Source: Bradyrhizobium sp. CSS354 (GTDB taxonomy: Bacteria; Pseudomonadota; Alphaproteobacteria; Rhizobiales; Xanthobacteraceae). Taken from it: a DNA stretch of 64,000 nt. The notes beneath the pieces were generated by a model. It did no database searches. It was not told the DNA's origin and was given only the letters and a program-made list of their open reading frames with translations. A program made the translations under genes and the position numbers. The first letter of the stretch is position 1. Every line of letters starts with the position of its first letter. Below, piece after piece: positions 9,701-17,154 of this stretch. Location of the stretch: assembly GCF_029051725.1 (NCBI RefSeq), contig NZ_JAACFU010000009.1:124001-188000 (forward strand). Reading direction: 5' to 3'.

Positions 9701-10256
9701 AAGCTCGCCGGACGGAGTAGAGATCGATCCGGGCGCCGCAACGGCCGCCAGCGCAGGCCACGGCAACTCGCAGCAGGCTTCAGAGCCAGGGTCTGCAAAA
9801 GTGGCATCCACCGAGTCGACTGAAGCTGACTCTAAGCCGGGCAACGGCCCGGGCGATGGCGGCGAGCATCACGCTTCGGCTTCGCAGGCTGCGGGGACCG
9901 TGAAGACGGCAGAACCAGCCACCGTGGACCACGGTAGCTCCCAGCACGCTGCGCAATCTGCAGCAATCGCATCAGACGACGCACACCCGGCCAAGGCTGC
10001 GTTCGAAACCGGCGGCGCAGACCAAGGACCGGTGTTCCGGTTCGATAGCGGACCAACTCCTTCTCCTCTCGTCGCGATAGTTGAGGTTAAAGAGTTCAAT
10101 CATCCGCTCGATGCGCACGTTCCGCCCGGTCAGGAAGAGAGCATCGGGTTCAACGGCAAGATCGTCCCTCATGCACTGAACGGACACGCGGACGACCACG
10201 GCAATAACGGGCCGCATCAAGCCATTGTACCTGCGCATCATGATTTGCTGATTTGA
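6720..10256 (+). CDS. LuxR-type regulator fused to secretion-like domain and repeat tail
   Basis: A 1178-residue protein. Residues 14-130 resemble a NarL-type receiver but read IVDPQP where two acidic residues are expected, and A66-D67 at the phospho-acceptor; T94 and K116 are kept. Residues 162-215 are a complete LuxR helix-turn-helix (LTQRERQIARLVSEG, NKEIARQLNVSDGTVKVHLY). A hydrophobic stretch follows at 222-237. Residues about 495-595 resemble the C-terminal domain of serralysin-like type I secreted proteins (DTVFDFASGPGRINLAAFG, LLEIHLEGIVSIAEADV). Residues 743-1100 hold four long degenerate repeats rich in Ala, Gly, His and Ser. The C-terminus ends AIVPAHHDLLI. NarL-type regulators are usually near 215 residues, so about 960 residues are extra. 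Its target and location are unknown. Confidence 0.8.
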   Translation: MLDASARQGILKPIRLVIVDPQPIVLQGLRSVLGTQPDFDVVASSSDRTSCLEAIRKLTPDVAILADKVPDLTVSEILAIVKAEKLSTRLVFFTESDTNHDLTSAIATGACSAISKYASPATMLRSLRLMTKSGVALEKSDLSAAGKEADGDGKVEKMLELLTQRERQIARLVSEGMSNKEIARQLNVSDGTVKVHLYNIFQKLEITNRTVLATIALLQRPSGLAALSLAFLALAIADELKASEANGIFPDENGVGHADEHAAYEPWKKGILRHLIAWESGETPTLAQRDLFAKATQITNPAAAMEALRTAEQSGGSKPWTHFAPVGSSAPDLPVPLLRGANDIQVGVDPAPEHQFPRLLSNAMSMHGGYGNFAILTGALIYALQDPQLAAHAHDLREASIDSILAVTQESATTKLAAITHAAANHDDHSAPSILPHDVHLSSAVVTAGHDNAAQEGALGPNGPGDAGDNLHKPVGADPGHDASLGVGGNVKEIVYRFPIDSESNNSRSTASDTVFDFASGPGRINLAAFGALAWLHMTAASKSIPPHTLAWVYDSASNETIVYVNATDRILDIGDRSLLEIHLEGIVSIAEADVASEPDGAAVATTLEQLEAALIQAVAPDETVLTKDNVQTSIEGSESSLGTAGAWALLANNGSGFHFGQTRTGLGTPTKFGSSNGPSADATEESDAASAASAHASPVQLAHSATAPAVANVTSTSGPINAGTGVSSTGPNEIGQPSVVTADNAGHGNSQHASEPGSAKDAATESTGAGSKPGNDDGNGAQHHAAASEAAPGAATGEPAGAEHGKSGHPTTGSAPAAAEINPGTTGASPGNGNAQHASEPGPAKAASTEPTEDGAKAGNAADRGAEHHASASDAAQAPAKTAEPAKTAEPAGAKHGESGHSTAANAPDAAEIDPGVATAASAGHDNSQHASEPGSAKAAATESTEAGSKQGNNGGHGGDHHHASASDAAQAPATSAETGSAEHGGSGHSAAASSPDGVEIDPGAATAASAGHGNSQQASEPGSAKVASTESTEADSKPGNGPGDGGEHHASASQAAGTVKTAEPATVDHGSSQHAAQSAAIASDDAHPAKAAFETGGADQGPVFRFDSGPTPSPLVAIVEVKEFNHPLDAHVPPGQEESIGFNGKIVPHALNGHADDHGNNGPHQAIVPAHHDLLI
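8946..10019 (+). repeat. four degenerate in-frame repeats of about 86-93 codons
   Basis: Inside the LuxR-type gene, four units start at 8946, 9204, 9483 and 9747 (residues 743, 829, 922 and 1010). Each opens with A-G-H/N-x-N-S/A-Q-H/Q-ASEPG, then AK-AATEST, then a G/N/H-rich stretch ending HHASAS. Most continue with a TAEPA-like linker, EHG-SGH and AEIDPG. DNA conservation between units 3 and 4 is the highest. The units look like a flexible, His- and Gly-rich stalk produced by tandem duplication. Confidence 0.85.
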
Positions 10257-10432
10257 ACTGTGACCGCGACGGGGGCGATGCTCTCGCTCGCCCGGCCATA
10301 TCCCTCGGCAACCATCATCGCTGGACCGCTGGTTGGAACTCCCCATCAAAGGCGCGTTGGCAGATGTGGAGTTGCTAGGAACGATCGAAGCAAAGCCGGA
10401 TTGGGCCCTAAACTTTTTGGAAAGGGCCTCTC

Positions 10433-11626
10433 ATGCGTCCAATCGCGTTCAGCTCCTGCGTAGCAGTCGTGCTATCCATTTCGTCCGCGGTTCATGCGCA
10501 ATCCGCAACAGAGGATATCAAGTCCAAGGCCCAACGGCTTGTCGCGCCTCTTGTCGAAAGTCGCGACAGCCGGCTGCAATCGGTCGCGACGTTCGAGCAT
10601 CAGGTGACCGGCGTTACGGTCGCTCCGGACGGCCGCATATTCGTGAACTTCCCGCGCTGGACGGAGGATACGCCGGTTTCGGTGGCCGAACTCATGCCGG
10701 ACGGGTCGACCAAGCCATATCCCAATGAGGAATGGAACGGCTGGCGCAATGCGCGAATGTCCGAGGTGTCGCCCAATGATCACTTCGTTTGCGTTCAAAG
10801 CGTTGTTGCGGACCGGCGCGGATCGCTTTGGGTCGTCGATCCCGCGGCTCCCAATGCCGAGAAGACCGTGAAGGGTGGACCCAAGATCGTCGAGGTCGAT
10901 CTGAAATCGAACAACGTGAAGCGGACCTTTCCGATCGGGCCGGACGTCGCTGGTCCGGCCAGCTACCTCAACGACATCCGTATCGCCCCCGACGGAAAGT
11001 TCGCCTATCTGACCGATTCCGGTTCGCCCGGCGGCCTGGTCGTTCTCAACATCGAATCCGGGCAGGCTTGGCGTGTGCTGAGCGACGATCCTTCGACCCA
11101 ATTCGATCCGAGCGTCACCGTGATGACAGATGGCCAGCCCTTGCGGCGGCCGGACGGACGGCAGCCCTTGTTCAATGCCGATAGTCTGGCGCTGTCGAAG
11201 GACGGCAACACCCTCTATTGGCAGGCCCTGACCGGAAAGACTCTCTACCGGATCGCCACGTCCAGCATCCAGAGTGCGGACGCGGCGGCTCGCGCTCGCC
11301 CGGAAACAGTGGCAACGACGGAGCCCGTCGATGGGCTCTGGACCGGCGAACATGACGAAATCTATCTGAGCTCGATCGCCGACAACGCCGTCAAGGTTCT
11401 CAACCCCAGCGACGGTACCGTGCGACAGCTGTTGACGGATTCGCGCCTGCGCTGGCCGGACACCTTCTCGCAAGGTCCTGATGGCGCAATCTATGTCACC
11501 GCGTCGCATATCCAGGATTCGCCCTGGTTTCACATGGCCTGGACGGACAAGAACTTCACGTTGTTCAAGTTCATGCCTGAACACGCGAACACCGTCGGGT
11601 CAAGTCGCGAGCCGAACCGGCAGTAA
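10433..11626 (+). CDS. exported major royal jelly / yellow-family beta-propeller protein
   Basis: A 397-residue protein with a clear signal peptide (MRPIAFSSCVAVVLSISSA, cleavage likely after VHA at residue 22). The mature part matches the major royal jelly protein/yellow family of six-bladed propellers: VTGVTVAPDGRIFVNFPRW, SLWVVDPAAPNAEKTVKGGP, YLNDIRIAPDGKFAYLTDSG, DGLWTGEHDEIYLSSIADNA. Bacterial members have no settled reaction; relatives are SMP-30-like lactonases and dopachrome-converting enzymes. It lies 176 bases after the LuxR-type gene and 39 bases before the channel-like gene on the same strand, so co-transcription with the latter is likely. Confidence 0.88.
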   Translation: MRPIAFSSCVAVVLSISSAVHAQSATEDIKSKAQRLVAPLVESRDSRLQSVATFEHQVTGVTVAPDGRIFVNFPRWTEDTPVSVAELMPDGSTKPYPNEEWNGWRNARMSEVSPNDHFVCVQSVVADRRGSLWVVDPAAPNAEKTVKGGPKIVEVDLKSNNVKRTFPIGPDVAGPASYLNDIRIAPDGKFAYLTDSGSPGGLVVLNIESGQAWRVLSDDPSTQFDPSVTVMTDGQPLRRPDGRQPLFNADSLALSKDGNTLYWQALTGKTLYRIATSSIQSADAAARARPETVATTEPVDGLWTGEHDEIYLSSIADNAVKVLNPSDGTVRQLLTDSRLRWPDTFSQGPDGAIYVTASHIQDSPWFHMAWTDKNFTLFKFMPEHANTVGSSREPNRQ

Positions 11627-11665
11627 ACGTACGACTTCGGAGGCGGCTCAGGACGAGGAGGACAG

Positions 11666-12748
11666 ATGGCCCATTGGGTTGAGCCTATAGCCGGCACGCT
11701 GCTGATGGCACTGGACCTTGCCGACGTATTCCTCACGGTTCTCTACGCACGCGCCGGCACCGGAATCATCAGCGACCGCCTGGCTAGAATGGTCTGGCTT
11801 GCGCTGCGCCGGCTTTCCTCGGCCGGCGACGGCAACCATCTGCTTTCATTCTGCGGCCCGTTGATCGTGGTCGGCTTGCTGCTGACCTGGTCTATTCTGC
11901 TCGCGCTCGGGGCCGCCCTGATTGTGCACCCTCAGCTCGGGACCAGCATCACCAGCAGCAGCCAGGAGACTCCAACCGACTTCGTGACCGCGCTTTACGT
12001 CGCGGGAAGCAGCCTCTCGATCGTAGGCGGCAGCAATTTTGGTCCGCAAAGCGCCGGAGCGAAACTGTTGTTTCTTCTGAATTCAGTGATCGGGACGTCA
12101 GTCATATCGCTCACGATCACTTACCTGATGCAGATCTACGGCGCGCTCAGGAGCAGGAACTCGCTTTGCCTCAAGATTCACGCGCTCTGCGGTGAGACCG
12201 GCGATGCCGCGGATCTGCTCGCGCATCTGTTCGCAAATAACCAGCTGAGTGCGGGTTACAACAATTTGTCCGAGTTGGCCGCAGAGGTCACCGATACCAA
12301 AGAAGCTCACCACTTCTATCCCGTTCTGTTCTACTTCCGCTTCCCTGAACCGTTCTACTCCGTGTCCCGGTCGTCACTCATCGTCCTCGATGCCGTCTCG
12401 CTGATCAAAAGTGCATTGCCGAAGGACGCCGATTGGCTCAAGCAATCCGGCGCAGTCACCCAGCTATGGTCCTCCGCGCTGCTACTCCTTTCGACCCTCA
12501 ACAACGTTTTCCTGCACGAGAAAGCATCGGCTGAAGCCGACGAGGGAGATCGGCAAGTCTGGCGGGTCCGGTTCGACAATGCACGACGGCGGCTGCGGCA
12601 AGCAGGCATCAGTGTCACCGACGATCTTCCGCATTCGTGCGAATCCTACATGGAACACCGAAGAAGGTGGGACTCTCTCGTTTGCGTGCTTGGCAATTCC
12701 ATGGCTTACCAGCCCTCGGACATCGATCCGGCGATACAAAGGGCGTAA
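11666..12748 (+). CDS. membrane protein resembling a two-pore-helix ion channel
   Basis: A 360-residue protein. Hydrophobic spans lie near residues 8-27, 64-88 and 132-160. Between the last two is a pore-like segment, ALYVAGSSLSIVGGSNFGP, that lines up with the K-channel pattern ALYF..TTVGYGDFTP but replaces the filter TVGYGD by IVGGSN. The remaining 200 residues are cytoplasmic and helical. It may be a cation channel with altered selectivity, or a non-conducting relative. It follows the propeller gene closely. A ribosome site GGAGGA precedes the ATG. Confidence 0.7.
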   Translation: MAHWVEPIAGTLLMALDLADVFLTVLYARAGTGIISDRLARMVWLALRRLSSAGDGNHLLSFCGPLIVVGLLLTWSILLALGAALIVHPQLGTSITSSSQETPTDFVTALYVAGSSLSIVGGSNFGPQSAGAKLLFLLNSVIGTSVISLTITYLMQIYGALRSRNSLCLKIHALCGETGDAADLLAHLFANNQLSAGYNNLSELAAEVTDTKEAHHFYPVLFYFRFPEPFYSVSRSSLIVLDAVSLIKSALPKDADWLKQSGAVTQLWSSALLLLSTLNNVFLHEKASAEADEGDRQVWRVRFDNARRRLRQAGISVTDDLPHSCESYMEHRRRWDSLVCVLGNSMAYQPSDIDPAIQRA

Positions 12749-12843
12749 ACCGCTGCCGGACTTCTCGACGAGCGCACCTGGCCTGGTCTCGCGTCTCAGA
12801 AACGCGACGCCTTCGGCGGATCAGCCTCATTGGGCGGAATTGT

Positions 12844-13059
12844 TCAGGGTTGCAGCCGTGAGAGCAGACGTTGCCGATCCTGATCGCGACGTCGCTGCTC
12901 CATCCGCATCCGTTCGAGTTCGCCTTCAGCTTTGGTTGTGTCCTCGTTCTGGCGCTTCATTTCAATGATCAGCGCCTCCTGCTCTGCGAGCCGCCGTTCT
13001 CCTTCGACGACGTCGCGCTCGATCTGCCTCAGCTCATCGTATATCGCCGTCGTGTACAT
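12844..13059 (-). CDS. small coiled-coil protein
   Basis: A 71-residue protein from the Met at 13059 (MYTTAIYDELRQIERDVVEG). Nearly the whole length is charged heptad-like helix (ERRLAEQEALIIEMKRQNED, GELERMRMEQRRRDQDRQRL), so a coiled coil is expected. I recognise no characterised family, but the composition is that of a real soluble protein, not a shadow frame. It is convergent with the channel-like gene. Role unknown. Confidence 0.6.
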   Translation of the reverse strand: MYTTAIYDELRQIERDVVEGERRLAEQEALIIEMKRQNEDTTKAEGELERMRMEQRRRDQDRQRLLSRLQP

Positions 13060-13347
13060 CGCCGTCCTCGCGCGACCGTGCTGCCAAGCACGCAGCAAAG
13101 TAGCTTTCGCCTCTTGCAGGGCCTTACCGGGGCCGCGCGGTGCGGGTACGACCGCAGCACGAGGCGCATGACTTTCAACTCAACCAGCTTCGCGAACGTT
13201 CCGGCTGATGCCATTTTTTCCCGAGCTTCGTTTGGTCGCACGGGGCACACGGCTGTGCTTCGGCCAAGTTGCAAACAGGCGGTCGGCACAATATCGTCGA
13301 TCGTCCGCGCCCATGTCTGACGTCCGATCTCCCCAGGAGCCAACACG

Positions 13348-14421
13348 ATGAATGTGGTCTCAGTGCCCGGCGGGATTCATCGCCCTCCAGGGAAGGTCGA
13401 TATCCCGTCCGCCTGGCAGGGCGCTGAGATGAAAGCCAATCCTGATCGATGGTTGATATCGCTTGCGGCCGGCGAGATCGCGGAACTCGAGGGCGCGGCT
13501 GAAACATATCTCGGCAGAAACAAAAAAATCGCCGAGATCACGAAGGAAAGCTTTCCGCTTCCCAATCTCGGTGCGCACCTGGAAGATCTCAAGACAAAGC
13601 TCCTGGTCGGCTTGGGCTTCGAGGTCATACGCGGCCTCCCGGTGGCAAAATATAACCAGGAGTTCGCCGCTACGATCTTTTGCGGAGTGGGCGCGCATCT
13701 CGGATCGGCGCGATCCCAGAATGCAGCAGGGCACATTCTCGGTCACGTCCGTGACACCGGCGCCGATGCGAAGGATCCGAACACCCGAATTTATCAAACT
13801 TCGGAACGGCAAACATTCCACACGGATTCGTCCGACGTGGTTGGATTGTTATGCATTCGCGAGGCGATGGAGGGAGGGGATTCCCTCCTGGTCAGTACGA
13901 CGACGATCTACAACGAGATGTTTGACAGACGTCCCGACCTTGCCGCTCTCTTGTTTGATCCGATCGCGACAGACCGGCGAGGCGAGGTGCCGGAGAACGA
14001 AAAGCCATATCTTGAAATCCCGGTGCTGAATTGGCATGCGGGGTTCCTGACCGGGTTCTATCAGCGCCAGTATATCGATAGTGCGCAGCGCTTTCCCGAT
14101 GCGCCGAGACTGACGCCGGCTCACGTCGAGGCGCTCGATCTCTTTGACGCGCTCGCAAATGACCCCGCGCTGCATTTCGGCATGCGGCTTCAGCCGGGCG
14201 ACATGCAGTTCGTCTACAATCATGCTTTGCTGCATGACCGGACCGGATTCCGCGATTGGCCCGAGGCAAGCCAGAAGCGTCATCTGTTGCGCCTTTGGCT
14301 CAGCATGGAAGGCGACCGGCCGCTGCCCGATTGTTTCAAGCAGCGTTATGGTTCGATCGAGATTGGCAACCGTGGTGGCATCATCACCAAAGGTACCAGT
14401 TTGAACGTTCCGTTGGATTGA
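13348..14421 (+). CDS. TauD/TfdA-like Fe(II)/2-oxoglutarate dioxygenase
   Basis: A 357-residue protein with the facial triad of the TauD superfamily: H158-T-D160 in RQTFHTDSSD, and the distal His in NHALLHDRTGFRDW (most likely H296). The 2-oxoglutarate-binding Arg follows in KRHLLRLWLS (R311 or R315). The N-terminal region (LVGLGFEVIRGLPV) is the usual strand leading into the jelly roll. The substrate cannot be read from sequence; sulfonates, carnitine-like or lipid substrates are all seen in relatives. It stands alone on the plus strand between minus-strand genes. Confidence 0.87.
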   Translation: MNVVSVPGGIHRPPGKVDIPSAWQGAEMKANPDRWLISLAAGEIAELEGAAETYLGRNKKIAEITKESFPLPNLGAHLEDLKTKLLVGLGFEVIRGLPVAKYNQEFAATIFCGVGAHLGSARSQNAAGHILGHVRDTGADAKDPNTRIYQTSERQTFHTDSSDVVGLLCIREAMEGGDSLLVSTTTIYNEMFDRRPDLAALLFDPIATDRRGEVPENEKPYLEIPVLNWHAGFLTGFYQRQYIDSAQRFPDAPRLTPAHVEALDLFDALANDPALHFGMRLQPGDMQFVYNHALLHDRTGFRDWPEASQKRHLLRLWLSMEGDRPLPDCFKQRYGSIEIGNRGGIITKGTSLNVPLD

Positions 14422-14528
14422 CGTTCGAAGCATCCAGCGATGTCCGCGGAAGTCTCGGATTCTGAGAGTTGCTCGGCTCGCGTCCTCTACTCGTCTTCTC
14501 GATATCGTTGAGCACCCCAGGTCTAGGT

Positions 14529-15149
14529 CTAGTTCCTGAGGCTCAGCGATTGATCGAATAGCTGAGCCGGCGGCCCGCTCTGGACTGACGCGAACTGATC
14601 TAGCGGAACTGCCAGCGAAACCGTCAGCAGGCTCGGGTCGACCACTTCTATCGTTAAGATGCGACCGGACCGAAGATCGCTGACGAAGCGAGGGGTGGCG
14701 GGGCCCGCGGCGACGCACGCGTTTGCAAGGCACCAGCTATATGAAATGTGGAGCGGCTCATTCTGGTCGACCGTCAGCGTAATACCGGATCGCAAATACA
14801 TTCCGGGCGGCAGCAGCATCTGAATGCGGCCCTCGGCGGCCCCCGCGTCGATGAGATCGAACCGGATCATTTCCTGCCCGGTATTCATCACGCCGACGTT
14901 CGTTGTCCGGCACACTTTTTCCGCAGGGGACACTTCGAAGCACAGTTTACGCCAGCCACTCAATCGAATGTCCCGGATAGCCCGCTTTCCCAGCGGCTTG
15001 ACGCCCGAGTTGATGGACATGTCGGGTTTGGTGTCCGATGCCTGTTGAGCCGAGGACCCGGTAAATCGCATGCCAGCGACCAGGATCGTGCACACCCACG
15101 TCGCAACAACCGTCGATGAACGCAGCGTCGATTTCTTGATCCCTCTCAT
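14529..15149 (-). CDS. invasion-associated locus B (IalB) family protein
   Basis: A 206-residue protein. An N-terminal hydrophobic stretch (TVVATWVCTILVAGMRFTG) serves as signal or anchor. The rest matches the IalB fold: GWRKLCFEVSPAEKVCRTTN, LLPPGMYLRSGITLTVDQ, SYSWCLANACVAAGPA, with the paired cysteines expected in a periplasmic protein. IalB proteins are periplasmic; their role outside Bartonella is unclear. The start overlaps the stop of the upstream hydrolase gene (ATGA), making it the last gene of the sulfatase operon. Confidence 0.83.
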   Translation of the reverse strand: MRGIKKSTLRSSTVVATWVCTILVAGMRFTGSSAQQASDTKPDMSINSGVKPLGKRAIRDIRLSGWRKLCFEVSPAEKVCRTTNVGVMNTGQEMIRFDLIDAGAAEGRIQMLLPPGMYLRSGITLTVDQNEPLHISYSWCLANACVAAGPATPRFVSDLRSGRILTIEVVDPSLLTVSLAVPLDQFASVQSGPPAQLFDQSLSLRN

Positions 15150-16009
15150 GGATGGGCCTCCAGAAACCGGCTCACGATGGGTGACCAGATCGGAATGGCG
15201 TTCGGGTCATCTATCAGGAAGTGGCCCTCATTCCCGAACGGCGGCACCAAGTGATATTCGCCTTGTCCGCCTGCGGCATTGTAGGCTTCGAGCAACTTTC
15301 CCGAGAGCGCCGGACCAAAATAAGTATCATTCTCGGTGTATATCGACAGCGTGGGCACGCGTGCAGAACTGCCGAATTCACGCGCCGCTTCGATCAGCTT
15401 TTCGGGATTGCAGTTGTTGTTGGGCTTGCCGTCCACCCGGCCGCCCCGGCCGGCCTCGAAGGTGATGACGGCTCGCACACCGGTCGGATTCAAAGACGAG
15501 AATGCCAAAGCGCCCCAGCCGCCGCCGGACTGGCCGACGACGATCGTTCCGGACGCACTCGCAAGCTTTTGGCCGACGACATAATCGATCACCCACTCAT
15601 TGAGCCTGGCGATTGCGATGCCGGCCGTTCGAAAGCTTGCGTCGGTGCATTTACCGACGGTGCCGAAATAGGTGCTGAATACGCCCTGGTCCGGCAGATC
15701 GATCGCCGAACTGCCGAAGCCCGGCCGGATCGGCACGACGACGAGATGTCCGCGCCTGGCGAACCAGAAGGCGGCGTCGCGGAATTCAACCATCGGATAA
15801 AAGCTGCGCTCCTTCGGGTCCAACGTTTCGCCGTGGTTCATGACGACCAGAGGAAGCGGCGCATCCACGAGCGGTCTCACCACATAGGCGAGGACCGGGA
15901 TCGGAAGCGGCAGAACAAGAAGCCGCTCATCCAGTCGCGGTTCCTGAGCATGGCCGGCGCCGGCAAAAAGCATTGCCAGGCAGGCTGCGACAGCCGCAAA
16001 GTTTTTCAT
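15146..16009 (-). CDS. exported alpha/beta hydrolase
   Basis: A 287-residue protein from the Met at 16009, chosen for its GAGGAG ribosome site and because it gives a clean signal peptide (MKNFAAVAACLAMLFAGAGH, cleaved before Q). The mature part is a dienelactone-hydrolase-like alpha/beta fold: LPLVVMNHGE, nucleophile elbow VVGQSGGGWGALAF, a late acid in YTENDTYFGP and His in EGHFLIDDP. It probably hydrolyses an ester in the periplasm. It sits between the HAD phosphatase and IalB-like genes, overlapping the latter by four bases. Confidence 0.83.
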   Translation of the reverse strand: MKNFAAVAACLAMLFAGAGHAQEPRLDERLLVLPLPIPVLAYVVRPLVDAPLPLVVMNHGETLDPKERSFYPMVEFRDAAFWFARRGHLVVVPIRPGFGSSAIDLPDQGVFSTYFGTVGKCTDASFRTAGIAIARLNEWVIDYVVGQKLASASGTIVVGQSGGGWGALAFSSLNPTGVRAVITFEAGRGGRVDGKPNNNCNPEKLIEAAREFGSSARVPTLSIYTENDTYFGPALSGKLLEAYNAAGGQGEYHLVPPFGNEGHFLIDDPNAIPIWSPIVSRFLEAHP

Positions 16010-16069
16010 TGGTTCGCTCCTCAGACTGGTCAAGGTCGTCGATGCCATCCCCCGCTATTCTGACCCGTG

Positions 16070-17065
16070 TCATTTCTCCGGGAACACCGCCTTCCAGTCC
16101 CGCTTCATGTCGACGACCGTCCAGCCCTTCGCAGTCGACTCGTCCAGCGCCTTGTCCAGCTTGCCCACCTTCGATCGCCGGTCGTAGGCGTACTCCCGTT
16201 CGGCATCGGTATGATGGACAATCCCGGCAAAGCGGGCACCCGCGCCGGCCGTCGTCCACTGCAGCATCTGCAGGTCGCCGTCGGAGTTGCCGAAGGCGAA
16301 GATCGGCCGCCGTCCGATGAAACGGTTGATGCCGACGGGCTTTCCCGGCCCCTCATCGACGAACTCGATCTTGGGCATTTTGAGAAGGAACGGCTTGCCA
16401 CCGGTATCCATCCGGAACGTCACGACGCCGGACGAGCCGACCACCTGTTCGGGCGGGATGCCGTAGACCTTCTCCGTCCAGGGCCGCATGAATTCGACGC
16501 CGCCGGCAGAGACGATGAAAGTCTTGAAGCCCTTGGCGCGGAGGAGCGCGAGCAATTCCAGCATCGGCTGGTAGGTCAGTTCGGTGTAAGGGCGGTTGAA
16601 GCGAGGATGTCGCGCGGTTGCGAGCCAGTCGACCACCGACTTCGAGAACTCGTCCGTGGTCATGCCGCTATGGGCGACGCCGACAATCTGCATCAGGCCC
16701 TTCTCGCCCGAGCCGGCCAGCGCCTTCATGTCTCCATCGAGCACCGCCTTGAACGGCTGCGTCGTCTTCCATTCCGGATGCTGCGGGGCCATCGCCTTGA
16801 CGCGGTCGAGGGCGAAGAAGCCCTGGAAATAGAACGGCTGCTCGGTCCAGAGCGTGCCGTCGTTGTCGAACACGGCCACGCGCTCGGGCGCCGGCACGAA
16901 GTCCGGCCCGCCCTCGGCGGTGACGCGTTCTACGAAATCGGTGATCGACTTCTTGACCTGGCCGTCGTTCCAGGAAGGCAGCGGATCGGTCTGCGCCCAC
17001 GCGACGCCGGCAACGAAGGAAAGAATTCCCCCGACCAGAAGGCTTGAGACGCTCTTCCAACTCAT
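16070..17065 (-). CDS. exported HAD-superfamily phosphatase
   Basis: A 331-residue protein with a signal peptide (MSWKSVSSLLVGGILSFVAG, cleavage likely after AWA). HAD motifs are intact: motif I AVFDNDGTLW (D67 and D69), motif II FIVSAGG, and motif IV AFGNSDGDLQML. It resembles periplasmic phosphoserine-phosphatase-like HAD proteins that are often encoded beside bacterial arylsulfatases. It lies 89 bases downstream of the sulfatase and 60 upstream of the hydrolase gene. The likely reaction is phosphomonoester hydrolysis in the periplasm; the substrate is unknown. Confidence 0.85.
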   Translation of the reverse strand: MSWKSVSSLLVGGILSFVAGVAWAQTDPLPSWNDGQVKKSITDFVERVTAEGGPDFVPAPERVAVFDNDGTLWTEQPFYFQGFFALDRVKAMAPQHPEWKTTQPFKAVLDGDMKALAGSGEKGLMQIVGVAHSGMTTDEFSKSVVDWLATARHPRFNRPYTELTYQPMLELLALLRAKGFKTFIVSAGGVEFMRPWTEKVYGIPPEQVVGSSGVVTFRMDTGGKPFLLKMPKIEFVDEGPGKPVGINRFIGRRPIFAFGNSDGDLQMLQWTTAGAGARFAGIVHHTDAEREYAYDRRSKVGKLDKALDESTAKGWTVVDMKRDWKAVFPEK

Positions 17066-17154
17066 TGTGCCACCTTCGTTGCCCCCGATCAGGAGGTGGG
17101 CCTATAAGCACCACCTCCATCACTTGATTGATCACGACCTCGTCGGGTCGGACG

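Noticed and set aside
8946..10019. CRISPR-like array
   Set aside because: The repeats are about 260-280 bases, in-frame and without short spacers; they encode protein repeats.
10335..10358. GGAAC-N15-CGTT before the propeller gene as an EcfG promoter
   Set aside because: The spacer is 15 bases, one short of the accepted 16-17, so it may be chance; kept out of the features.
12871..13320. A 149-codon plus-strand open frame opposite the small coiled-coil gene
   Set aside because: The minus-strand frame gives a regular charged helix, typical of real protein, whereas this one has no structure-like pattern.
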